From Calditrichota bacterium (GTDB lineage: Bacteria > Electryoneota > RPQS01): DNA of 64,000 bases. The notes beneath the pieces were generated by a model, which saw only the letters and a list, made by a program, of their open reading frames with translations, was not told where the DNA came from and did no database searches. The stretch lies in NCBI GenBank assembly GCA_020637395.1, contig JACJWA010000001.1:1550001-1614000 (forward strand), given 5' to 3'. Both the position numbers and the translations under genes were made by a program. Below, piece after piece: positions 1-7,715 of this stretch; position 1 is the stretch's first letter; each line of letters opens with the position of its first letter.

Positions 1-165
1 AGTCTTCGAAACGAATCCCGACTCAAACGGGGCGTCCTTGATCTCGTTGGGCTTCTTCGGGCCGAGAAAAATGGTCAGGGCCACAAACAAGCCAACCACT
101 GCGGCAACGCCGGCGGTCAGGATCAAAAAGACGATGAGGCTGTTATTGTGGAGGACGTCCGGCAT
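1..165 (-). CDS. nuoA: NADH-quinone oxidoreductase subunit A, 5' part only
   Basis: Reading the minus strand from an ATG at 165 gives 55 open codons that run off the left edge, so only the N-terminal part is present. NuoA is a small membrane subunit of respiratory complex I next to the quinone channel. Seen: a short polar N-terminus, one strongly hydrophobic segment at about residues 9-34, then the NuoA signature GPKKPNEIKDAPFESGF at 35-51, matching the family pattern G-P-x-x-P-N-x-x-K-x-x-P-[FY]-E-x-G. The Cys often found in this loop (ECG) is Ser here. As nuoA is normally the first gene of its operon, the rest of nuo should lie to the left. No clear Shine-Dalgarno sequence precedes the ATG. 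The family call is firm; the exact start is less so. Confidence 0.88.
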   Translation of the reverse strand, partial: MPDVLHNNSLIVFLILTAGVAAVVGLFVALTIFLGPKKPNEIKDAPFESGFVSKT

Positions 166-322
166 GGAAGGCTTTGGACGGGACGCTTGCTACGATTTTC
201 ACGAGTTGTCGGTAACTTGGGCCAGATTCGACGATTTTGCTCTGGAGTAATTTTTAACTTAAGCGAATATATCACTTTAGCATCAAGTCCCCGAACCCGT
301 CTTTCCTGCCCAATTGCGCGTT

Positions 323-351
323 AAACTACGGAAAACTTTCGGCTTTGTCAA
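323..351 (-). promoter_or_regulatory. Putative sigma70-type promoter for the nuo operon
   Basis: On the minus strand TTGACA (351-346) and TAGTTT (328-323) are separated by exactly 17 bases. It is the best promoter match in the gene-free stretch 166-382 and points into nuoA. It implies a 5' leader of about 150 nt before the nuoA ATG; I see no conserved riboswitch or terminator in that leader. Confidence 0.5.
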
Positions 352-382
352 CAACAACTTGGCTGGCGACCCTATTGAACCG

Positions 383-2308
383 TCATTTCTTCTCCAGCAC
401 AAGCAGGCGGTTCTTGCTATCCACCAGTCCCTCGAAAGCCTTTCGCAAGGTCTCGTAGTCTGATACAGGAACGCTGTCCTGCTTGTAACGCAAGCTTTGG
501 GTCCATTCCACGCGATCCTCAAGCTGCTTCGGAGTCAGCGAAAGGGACAAATAGAGGTTGTCAATAATGAGAGGCGTCGGAAGGTAGGCAACCCGATAAC
601 CTGGAGGATAGCTCATCACGACTCGGGTGTCCGTGCTCCCTTCGATGGGCAGATCCACCGGATAGATCACCTCCGGCAAAGTCGGGTAAAAGCCCGAAAC
701 AGCAAAGGAAAAGGGCGTCACGGGTAACTCGACCAGCAGCAGATCTTCCTGATGCACCGCGTAGTCCTTGCACTCAAACTCGAGGCTGACACGCATGGGC
801 TGAGTCAATTGCTCAGGGTCTGAGACCTCCGTGTTTCGGATCACCGCGCCTTGCCCAATTCGTGAAGCCGCCCTCTGGAAGTAGATACTGCGTTCCTGCT
901 CTTTCTGATCGCTGAAGATGTGCCTGGCTCCCGTGGCATAGTCCCCCACCGCTTCGCAGTCCGCCCGCCCGGACAAGGTGCCCGCCTCATCCAAACGAAC
1001 CGACATCGTGGTCAATGCATGCCGGTCCACGCGCACAAGCTCAGAGCTCTTGCTGAGAATCGGCGCTCCCGGCACAAGCTGGCAGGCCATCCCTTGAGTT
1101 CGCGAGTACGCGATCTCATCCGGAGGCGAAAAACGAGGCGTGGGATCGAGGAAGAGTGTGTCATCTTCCAGAGGAACCGCCAAGATCATGTGATTGAACT
1201 GCTCCAGAACGGGCAACTGGCTGAAGGGAGAACTCGAGGCCTGCATCATCACGGGATAAGAATTCAGTCCCTTAGCACCCAGCAGCGCGGACAAGAGCAC
1301 AAGCTTGTCGCGAACATCTCCGTAGCGATTTGCCCAAACGTCATCCGCCGTATTGGGCTCGTAGCCTACAGCTCCGAATCCTAATGGTACTGTTCGAATG
1401 TTCTTCTGGACCCAATAGGCGATGTTTTGCGCCGCGGATTTTCCTGATCCGGCCACGAACGACGTCTTCGCGAATTCGTCTATTGCTTTGTCCGCCACTA
1501 CGACGGCGTCCAGGAAACGGTCTCCAACATAGAGTCCGCAGTCGCTCCAATCCGCAAATGATGTGTACACCAGCCGAGGTACAAGCTGCGAACTGGGCAC
1601 CATGTCTGGTTCGGGAACGAGTTGCGCGAGATTGCGAAACTCCCAGCGCAAGCTTTTTCTGCCGCTGTGGAGTGCATCCGTAGGTGCGGCATGCGAGTTC
1701 TGCATCTCAAACTGAATCTTAACTGACTCGTCAGACACGATTTCGAAGCTTTGTTCCTGCACGGGCTCAAACCCGCCAAAGGACACAATTCCACCGAAGA
1801 AATCGTCCGCCCAGGGCTCCCTTCCCTCCTTCGGGGCGATTTTGTACTTCCAATAGATCACGGCACCCGCCGCCAGCCCCGGGAAACTGACGTTCTGCTG
1901 CTTCAACTGCGAATACGCCGAAGCCCATTGCACCTCAGGTGCACTTGTGACTGTGAACGCGTCTTTCTCAGGTTCAATCCAGGTTCCATCTGCCTGGCGA
2001 GTCCATGCTTGCTCGAAAATCACCGTGTCCCGGCGGTCGTCGAAGCGAATAGAGCGATCGCCCTGATCATCTTTGGCGCGATCATCCAAGAGCTTGAGGC
2101 ACTGATCCACAAAGATAGTCGCTGCGCCACCAGAATCAATGTCCAGTGCACGGCGATCCCAGAGCACAAGCAACGAAGCCTGCGGAAACGACTCCGCGGA
2201 CGGCGCGGATGCCACCGCGGCCTCAACTTCGGACGGCAACTCCGCCGCATTGCAGAATACCGGCGCGCAGAACAACACGCACGCCACAATGAAGTATGTA
2301 AACATCAT
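383..2308 (-). CDS. Exported DUF3857/transglutaminase-like protein, catalytic Cys replaced
   Basis: 641 residues. A signal peptide (hydrophobic residues 3-19, likely cut after an AxA-like site near 20-22) is followed by a DUF3857-type beta domain (about 40-240), a transglutaminase-like papain-fold domain (about 270-395) and a C-terminal beta-rich domain. In active relatives the fold carries a Cys-His-Asp triad. Here the His (FNHMI, His373) and Asp (LDPT, Asp388) remain, but the Cys position in GDVRDK (330-335) is Val332. The paralogue ending at 3189 keeps the Cys. It is therefore probably a non-enzymatic periplasmic or surface protein, perhaps a binding partner of the active copy. It is the last gene of a three-gene minus-strand group. 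The substrate of this family is not established. Confidence 0.8.
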   Translation of the reverse strand: MMFTYFIVACVLFCAPVFCNAAELPSEVEAAVASAPSAESFPQASLLVLWDRRALDIDSGGAATIFVDQCLKLLDDRAKDDQGDRSIRFDDRRDTVIFEQAWTRQADGTWIEPEKDAFTVTSAPEVQWASAYSQLKQQNVSFPGLAAGAVIYWKYKIAPKEGREPWADDFFGGIVSFGGFEPVQEQSFEIVSDESVKIQFEMQNSHAAPTDALHSGRKSLRWEFRNLAQLVPEPDMVPSSQLVPRLVYTSFADWSDCGLYVGDRFLDAVVVADKAIDEFAKTSFVAGSGKSAAQNIAYWVQKNIRTVPLGFGAVGYEPNTADDVWANRYGDVRDKLVLLSALLGAKGLNSYPVMMQASSSPFSQLPVLEQFNHMILAVPLEDDTLFLDPTPRFSPPDEIAYSRTQGMACQLVPGAPILSKSSELVRVDRHALTTMSVRLDEAGTLSGRADCEAVGDYATGARHIFSDQKEQERSIYFQRAASRIGQGAVIRNTEVSDPEQLTQPMRVSLEFECKDYAVHQEDLLLVELPVTPFSFAVSGFYPTLPEVIYPVDLPIEGSTDTRVVMSYPPGYRVAYLPTPLIIDNLYLSLSLTPKQLEDRVEWTQSLRYKQDSVPVSDYETLRKAFEGLVDSKNRLLVLEKK

Positions 2309-2376
2309 GAAAGAGGTGGCCGCTGTCGGATCCTCTGATCCGGCAGCGGCTCTATGGAGAGATTATGGGGGAAAAC

Positions 2377-3138
2377 TTATGAAGTGCGCAGCTTGTAGCG
2401 GTGCAGCGCGCGCCCGACCATGCTTCCCAGCAAGGACGGGAAGACCGCGACCGCCACGGCCAAGGATAGCTCTATGGGGAAGAGCCCGTTGGCTTCAGGA
2501 TAGTAGTATAGCTCCAGAGCCGTTCGCATGAGGGCCACCAGCGGAATTCCGAAGCCCAGCAGCACGACCCAGCGCCACAGCCGGTCGCTATAGTGGTAGC
2601 CCAGATAAAGCGCGGAAAGCAACAGTAGTGCGCAGGACAGTATCAGACCATTCTGCCCGGGGAGTTTCACGAAGATCACCGCCGAGCACATTCCCATGGC
2701 CGTCGCCGCCCAGCGTGCCGCACGCGGCGTCTCCGCGCCTGTCCATTGCATTCTGCCCCGCACCAACTTGCGGATGACGGCTCCTGCGTAGGATCCAATC
2801 GCTGCCGGAATGGCCAGAGTGGCTCCCAATTGCAGGCGGATCAGAAGCGCTTTCCATGATTCAAACCCACCGAGCAGCAACCCCACCAGAGCATAGCCCA
2901 AGGCCAACATCACCGGATAGAGCCACGGCCTTTGGGAGTTCAATAGACCCAGTACTGCGCCGGCCAACACAATGGCCATCGCCCATGCAATCGTGCCCGC
3001 CTGATCTGTCAGCATGAACGGTGCGGCTACGCCGCCTATCGTACAGACCATCGCCAGAAACCACCACAGGATCCTGCGCTGCCTTGTACCTTCGCGCTCT
3101 TGCTGAGACTCTGTGGACTCTTGAGGTTCAATATTCAT
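2377..3138 (-). CDS. Polytopic inner-membrane protein of unknown function
   Basis: 253 residues. A charged, Gln/Glu-rich cytosolic N-terminus (1-22) precedes about eight hydrophobic segments (roughly 23-43, 47-66, 71-91, 102-122, 140-159, 163-183, 187-208, 221-246). I recognise no enzymatic motif or named family. It sits between two DUF3857/transglutaminase-like genes on the same strand, 50 bases after one and 68 before the next, so co-transcription is likely and a joint envelope role is a reasonable inference. Basic residues cluster in loops such as RKLVRGR (123-129). Confidence 0.7.
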   Translation of the reverse strand: MNIEPQESTESQQEREGTRQRRILWWFLAMVCTIGGVAAPFMLTDQAGTIAWAMAIVLAGAVLGLLNSQRPWLYPVMLALGYALVGLLLGGFESWKALLIRLQLGATLAIPAAIGSYAGAVIRKLVRGRMQWTGAETPRAARWAATAMGMCSAVIFVKLPGQNGLILSCALLLLSALYLGYHYSDRLWRWVVLLGFGIPLVALMRTALELYYYPEANGLFPIELSLAVAVAVFPSLLGSMVGRALHRYKLRTS

Positions 3139-3188
3139 GACTCATGGTCAAGCAAGAACCCCGCCTAAACTTCTCGCGCGATATTCGG

Positions 3189-5081
3189 TCAAGAACCCGT
3201 CGTCAGGACGATTTTCCCACGCTCCAGCGACTCCAACCGGTTGGCAAGCTGCAACAGGTCGGGATATCGCGACAATGGGATGTCCAGCGAACGCAACTCA
3301 AGAGCCTGCCGAACCGTCACTTTTCGCCCTGAAGAGTCGCAGTCGCGCGATAGCTTGAACTCGTTTTGCTCGACATTTACTTTCTCCGGAAGACTTCGCA
3401 CCCGCATGCCTTTCGGATACTCCAGAGTCTCGCTCATCTGCAGGGCAAACGTGGATTCCAGACGCAGCGGATAGCGGCGTTCCGTCAATTCAGAGCCCGA
3501 CAACAACCAGCTTGACAGAAAATCCAGATCCCGGCCCTGGGCAACCGAATTGATCAACCAGAAACTCCCGGCCTCGATTACGTATTCGTCCGCCGTAACC
3601 TTCAAGCGAATTTCAAGAGGCTTGTCCAGATCCGCGAAGTCCGTGAAGTTCAGATCTTCCAATCTCGCGCGCGGCGACAGCCGCTGCACAATGCTCTTGA
3701 ACACAATCTCCCGCTCCTGCGGCGAGATGGATTGCATGTATGAGCGCAACACGAGATCGGGCAATCCGCGCGTGGTGATTGTGATGTCGGAAGTGAAACC
3801 CCCTGCATTATCCACGACACTATTTGCGGAAACACGATAAAGATTCTTTTCGGGATCTTCGACGGGCGTCCATTCCAAGTCATCTCCCTCAGACGTGCAC
3901 GTCAACACCGCGCGATCCTGCTCGTTGGCGGCCAGAAACTCCGTCGTCTTCTCCACGGTCGGATCCACATAAATCTTCTTGTCGCCGGCCCAGACCGTGA
4001 CAATCGCATGATTGAACTGATCTACAGGCATCTCGCCGTCTATCTTCCACGCGGGATTCATCAACGTGATGTCAGCTCTGACACCGGCCTCGCGCAGCAT
4101 CGTGACCATCAGGGCCGCCTTGTCGCGGCACACACCGTACTTGTTGCGATAGGTCGTCGCCGCAGACTCAGGCTTGTAACCCGCCTTGCGGCCCGTGAAG
4201 GCCGTGTCCACGTAGCGAATCTTGTTCGACACAAACTGAAAAATAGCCCGGATCGCTTCATCACGGGACTTACCCTTCGTCAAAGCTGCTACCTCGGCGA
4301 TGATCGCCGAATCCGCCACCATTTCCGGTTCCGCCAACTCGTCGTACCACTTGGACCATGTCTCCCAATCGGGAATCGTCGTGGCCAACAGTTGTCGAGT
4401 GACTTCCGCGAACGGCGGCATTCCCGGCTCGGGAACCATCTGCGGCACATCCTGAATCTGCCAACTGTGTTCCACACGGCCATTCTGCCGGGACTCCGCG
4501 TGGCCAACTCCTTCACCGCGAACCTTCCACCTTAGCGGCATGGATTCAGGTATCGAGACTTCTACGACTTTGTTTTGCACCGGATCCGAATGCTCAAAAT
4601 ATTCCGACATGTTGAACTGGCCGTCCATCGGAGGTTCGTGCGTGATCTCCCGGAGTCGGACTTCGATTTCGGCACCTTTTTCGAGCGCGGGAAAGGTCAC
4701 AATCTTTTCGCGGACATTCTGCAGAAAGAACTTGCCGAATGCAGGAAGCGGCACGTCCTTGATGGACGATGTGTCCACATCTATCACCCGACCATCCGGC
4801 ATGTGAACGCGCGCCGCAGCGATCTCTACCGTGTCATATCCGAGATTGTACACGGTGATGTCCTGAGCATACTCCTGCAGAGCCCGGTCGGACAGCAAAG
4901 CCACTCTGTACTGCCGTAGCGTCTCGCCCGAGCCGTCCTCGTTCACCCAAACCCGCGTACAGTCGTAACGAACCACGGCATTTGCCTGGTCGAACTTGAC
5001 ATTTGGCCCCGGAGTCGGCACTTCCTGCGCACAAAGCAGCGCAATCGTCAACAAAACTCCGGCTATTGCAACTCTAAACAT
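3189..5081 (-). CDS. Exported DUF3857/transglutaminase-like protein, intact triad
   Basis: 630 residues from the ATG at 5081. A more upstream in-frame ATG (5093) exists, but AGGA lies 5 bases before the 5081 ATG and nothing suitable precedes 5093. Signal peptide about 1-19, DUF3857-type domain (about 30-230), transglutaminase-like domain (about 260-385), C-terminal beta domain. The catalytic triad is complete: Cys318 in YGVCRDK, His358 in FNHAI, Asp373 in YVDPT. The domain is homologous to peptide-modifying or peptide-cleaving papain-fold enzymes; substrates of bacterial DUF3857 members are largely unknown. It heads a three-gene group with the membrane protein and the Cys-lacking paralogue downstream, and has its own promoter candidate just upstream. 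Confidence 0.82.
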   Translation of the reverse strand: MFRVAIAGVLLTIALLCAQEVPTPGPNVKFDQANAVVRYDCTRVWVNEDGSGETLRQYRVALLSDRALQEYAQDITVYNLGYDTVEIAAARVHMPDGRVIDVDTSSIKDVPLPAFGKFFLQNVREKIVTFPALEKGAEIEVRLREITHEPPMDGQFNMSEYFEHSDPVQNKVVEVSIPESMPLRWKVRGEGVGHAESRQNGRVEHSWQIQDVPQMVPEPGMPPFAEVTRQLLATTIPDWETWSKWYDELAEPEMVADSAIIAEVAALTKGKSRDEAIRAIFQFVSNKIRYVDTAFTGRKAGYKPESAATTYRNKYGVCRDKAALMVTMLREAGVRADITLMNPAWKIDGEMPVDQFNHAIVTVWAGDKKIYVDPTVEKTTEFLAANEQDRAVLTCTSEGDDLEWTPVEDPEKNLYRVSANSVVDNAGGFTSDITITTRGLPDLVLRSYMQSISPQEREIVFKSIVQRLSPRARLEDLNFTDFADLDKPLEIRLKVTADEYVIEAGSFWLINSVAQGRDLDFLSSWLLSGSELTERRYPLRLESTFALQMSETLEYPKGMRVRSLPEKVNVEQNEFKLSRDCDSSGRKVTVRQALELRSLDIPLSRYPDLLQLANRLESLERGKIVLTTGS

Positions 5082-5107
5082 AGCTGTCCTCATCTGGAAA
5101 GTCTCAG

Positions 5108-5136
5108 AGTATAGCTTTTCCCCGAATGAATAGCAA
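5108..5136 (-). promoter_or_regulatory. Putative promoter of the DUF3857 three-gene group
   Basis: Minus strand TTGCTA (5136-5131), 17-base spacer, TATACT (5113-5108). The predicted transcript start near 5101 leaves about 20 nt before the ATG at 5081, just enough for the AGGA ribosome-binding site. This also argues against the upstream ATG at 5093. Confidence 0.55.
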
Positions 5137-5161
5137 GAGCAGCCGCCTTGACCAACAGAAA

Positions 5162-5188
5162 CGGCCCCTCAGCATCGCCGAGGGGCCG
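5162..5188 (-). terminator. Rho-independent terminator after the thioester-like secreted protein
   Basis: A perfect 9-bp G/C-rich stem (CGGCCCCTC with GAGGGGCCG) around a 9-nt loop, followed on the minus strand by TTTCTGTT. It lies 25 bases past the stop of the gene 5214-6875 and separates it from the DUF3857 group. Confidence 0.8.
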
Positions 5189-5213
5189 CTCAGTCATCCA
5201 AGTAGGCCAATGG

Positions 5214-6875
5214 CTACTTCAGCAGCAAGACCTTCTTCGTGGACGTGAAGGTCGCGGTCTTCAAGCTGTAGAAGTAGGTGCCCGACGGCAGACCCGCGGC
5301 GTTCCACTCCACAGTGTGCTGACCGGCAGCCAGTGTTCCGTTCACAAGCGTGGCAACCTCGCGACCTGAAATGTCGTGGACGCGCAGGGCGACCGCTTCC
5401 GCGTCAGGTATCGTGAAGGAAATCGTCGTGTTCGGGTTGAACGGATTCGGATAGGCATCTTCGAGGCTGTATTCCAGCACCGTCGGACCTGCCTGACCAA
5501 ACATCGCCGTCACGGTGTTCGGATGCTCGGTGCGCGCACCGCTGGCATCCACGTCCACCAAACGATAGTCGTACAGTGCCCCGTTGGTACCGGAACGATC
5601 CGCAAACGTATAGGTGGCGCCCGTCGCGCTGTTGTGGGCGTTCAACTGGGCGATCTGCGTGAAGCTGTTGCCGCCCGCGACGCTGCGCAAGACTTCCCAA
5701 TGATCCGCATTCGACTCGGAGGCCGTGCGCCATTGCAGGTCCACGCCATTCGCAGTCGAGAAGGCATCGAAGCTCGCAAGCTCAACCGACAACCACTTGT
5801 CCGCCGGGAACTCCCATTCGAAGCAGAGACGATTCGGCTCCGCCGAAAGCACTAGCCACTGGTTCGTCGAATAGTGCTCTTCGTCGCAGCCCAGGAGGTT
5901 CATCGGCCACGCGCTGTTCGTGCAGATTGTTACGAACACGGGCTGAGCCTCATCAATGAGCTGAGTGATGGTCAAACTGACACAGCCAAACTCATCCGTA
6001 AGCAAGTCAAGACTGGTCAACGGCCCGTCGCCAATCTGGTACTCCATATTCAGGGCAATTTTCTCCACTCCAGTGTTGTTCACGCTCTGGGCAAAACCAC
6101 CGCGCGTAACGCAAAACTTGAGAGTCGTCGTGGCATAGTCTCCGTCCACAACCGGGCCGATACACTCATCCGCAATCACATCACCAAGCATTAGGACGTT
6201 CTTGCCAATGGCGTCATACACCTTGGCATTTGCCCAGTCGTTGCGAGGGGCATTCGAGCAATACACCGTGTTCAGGTAGGGGTACACCGGAATGTCTCCA
6301 AAATTCGGGTAGCCGATTCCTGCGTCATAGCAGAAGTGCGGCAAGCCATCGTTGGGCCCCCCGTCACGAATCGAGGAGAGCTTCCACATCGCGACTTGCA
6401 TGGCGTCATCTTCAAATACCGTTGCAGGAATGTTCCATGCCAGCAAGTAGGCCATGGCGGTCAGTTGCGTCTCGCGGCACATGTCCGCGGTGATCACGGC
6501 CGGCACAACATCTACGCCGTAGTTCGCGGTCTCAACCGGGTGATAGACGTCCGTGCACCATGCGTAAACCGGATTCGGAAGAGCTCCTTCGTTCATGCAG
6601 TCGCTTGTGAAGCACATCTGACCGTAATTGACTCCCGTGGAGTCGCCCGGCCAATGAATCACGCCGCGACCACCCTGTCCGCCGCTTCCGAGGAAACGCA
6701 GACCGGTGTAGTCAATCAGGCAATCGCCGCAATCATCATCCAGCGCAACCGGGCCGCGGTTCGGGTTCGTGATGGCACTCTCTGAGGGGTGCAACGCCCA
6801 CGCATTAAGCGTGAACAGCAAGACACCCGCAATCAGAAACTTCAAGAAAAACACACGCTTCAAAGTGTTCGTCAT
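5214..6875 (-). CDS. Secreted type IX cargo protein with putative thioester (TQXA-like) domain
   Basis: 553 residues; ATG preceded by AAGGA at good spacing. Signal peptide 1-28. Residues about 48-180 resemble the thioester domain of Gram-positive surface adhesins: a Cys in AWCTDVYHP (Cys107) and a Gln in DDAMQVAMWKL (Gln160), where the family has a Cys-[x]-D motif and TQxAxW; these two would form an internal Cys-Gln thioester able to bond host or partner amines. Next comes a Cys-rich beta region, an Ig/fibronectin-like region (about 365-455, including the WRTASESNADHWEVLRS pattern frequent in FCB secreted proteins), and a C-terminal sorting module beginning YPNPFNPNTT (about 473 on) and ending KKVLLLK. 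Type IX export to the surface is expected. The thioester assignment rests on two short motifs and needs structural comparison. Confidence 0.78.
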   Translation of the reverse strand: MTNTLKRVFFLKFLIAGVLLFTLNAWALHPSESAITNPNRGPVALDDDCGDCLIDYTGLRFLGSGGQGGRGVIHWPGDSTGVNYGQMCFTSDCMNEGALPNPVYAWCTDVYHPVETANYGVDVVPAVITADMCRETQLTAMAYLLAWNIPATVFEDDAMQVAMWKLSSIRDGGPNDGLPHFCYDAGIGYPNFGDIPVYPYLNTVYCSNAPRNDWANAKVYDAIGKNVLMLGDVIADECIGPVVDGDYATTTLKFCVTRGGFAQSVNNTGVEKIALNMEYQIGDGPLTSLDLLTDEFGCVSLTITQLIDEAQPVFVTICTNSAWPMNLLGCDEEHYSTNQWLVLSAEPNRLCFEWEFPADKWLSVELASFDAFSTANGVDLQWRTASESNADHWEVLRSVAGGNSFTQIAQLNAHNSATGATYTFADRSGTNGALYDYRLVDVDASGARTEHPNTVTAMFGQAGPTVLEYSLEDAYPNPFNPNTTISFTIPDAEAVALRVHDISGREVATLVNGTLAAGQHTVEWNAAGLPSGTYFYSLKTATFTSTKKVLLLK

Positions 6876-6973
6876 CGTTCTTTTCCTTGGCTATATATGT
6901 TCGTACTTTTTCTGACTGAATCCGTAAGTCCTGTAACAACAGAACTTTTCTTTCCAAAAGACCACACCGGCGC

Positions 6974-7002
6974 TTGACAATCCAGTACTTGGTCGTTATA
7001 TT
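6974..7002 (+). promoter_or_regulatory. Strong sigma70-type promoter for tRNA-Ala and 4.5S RNA
   Basis: TTGACA (6974-6979), 17-base spacer, TATATT (6997-7002). Transcription would start at about 7009, only five or so bases before the tRNA 5' end at 7014. This near-consensus element supports the use of TTGACA-N17-TATAAT promoters elsewhere in the window. Confidence 0.85.
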
Positions 7003-7013
7003 GCCTGTCTTTC

Positions 7014-7086
7014 GGGGCAGTAGCTCAGCTGGGAGAGCACCACGTTCGCAACGTGGGGGTCGGCGGTTCGATCCCGCTCTGCTCCA
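7014..7086 (+). tRNA. tRNA-Ala (anticodon CGC)
   Basis: 73 nt. Acceptor stem GGGGCAG/CTGCTCC with the alanine identity pair G3-U70; D arm GCTC...GAGC; anticodon stem CCACG/CGTGG with loop TTCGCAA, giving anticodon CGC (codon GCG); T arm with loop TTCGATC. Discriminator A at 7086; CCA is not encoded. The gene for its synthetase, alaS, lies 9 kb downstream. It is immediately followed by the SRP RNA, so both are probably cut from one transcript. Confidence 0.95.
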
Positions 7087-7112
7087 CACCGCAAGTATCG
7101 TCCCTACATTTA

Positions 7113-7231
<119 letters not shown>

Positions 7232-7239
7232 CTCTTTTT

Positions 7240-7650
7240 GTAACTTCGCACACATTTCTCTCCTCACCCTTCGCTTGCAACAAGTTACAACTTGCAGTTG
7301 ATTTTCCATATGATTTCGTTCAAACAGCAAGCTTTTAGTGGGTTGTTTTAGTTGAACTTAAAGTATAGTGAGTGTCATTGTCCTGCTAATTATACTTGCT
7401 TCTATCTCCATGAGACGTAGTCTCTTGGAGCAGCTTGTCGCGTAATCTCCCCATTTCTCAGCCTTACGCCCGTTCCTCTCGCATTCATCCGCACAAAGTT
7501 GCACCTCTCCTGAAGCTTGCTTGTTTGTTCCAAGCACCAACTCTGGCCGCCGAAGAGGAAACAGCCCATTTGGCGAACATCCAAAATGTCAACTTTATAT
7601 AAATCATTAAGTTGAATATGAACATGTGTGCAATTATCTTGGTCCAGTCG
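7240..7650. other. Gene-free 410-base stretch upstream of dnaX
   Basis: AT-richer than its surroundings, and the short open frames here look like no protein. It contains a near-perfect 25-nt dyad at 7406-7430 (CTCCA-T-GAGAC, GTA loop, GTCTC-T-TGGAG; ten paired bases with one T-T mismatch) and a smaller inverted repeat near 7277-7300 (TGCAA...TTGCA). No tRNA, known riboswitch or terminator is evident. It may be a leader or operator region, or the remnant of a lost gene. Confidence 0.5.
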
Positions 7651-7679
7651 TTGACTTTGCGGCGAAAAAGGACTAATTT
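7651..7679 (+). promoter_or_regulatory. Putative dnaX promoter
   Basis: TTGACT (7651-7656), 17-base spacer, TAATTT (7674-7679). Transcript start near 7686 would give a 30-nt leader before the dnaX ATG at 7716. It probably drives much of the long plus-strand run through 21.7 kb, as most downstream genes overlap or are only a few bases apart. Confidence 0.55.
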
Positions 7680-7715
7680 CATTGCTACGTTTGCAAGACT
7701 ACTCCACTCTGCCAC

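Noticed and set aside
38..250. Plus-strand open frame of 70 codons
   Set aside because: Antisense shadow of nuoA and its leader; no family likeness, and the minus frame has a clear NuoA signature.
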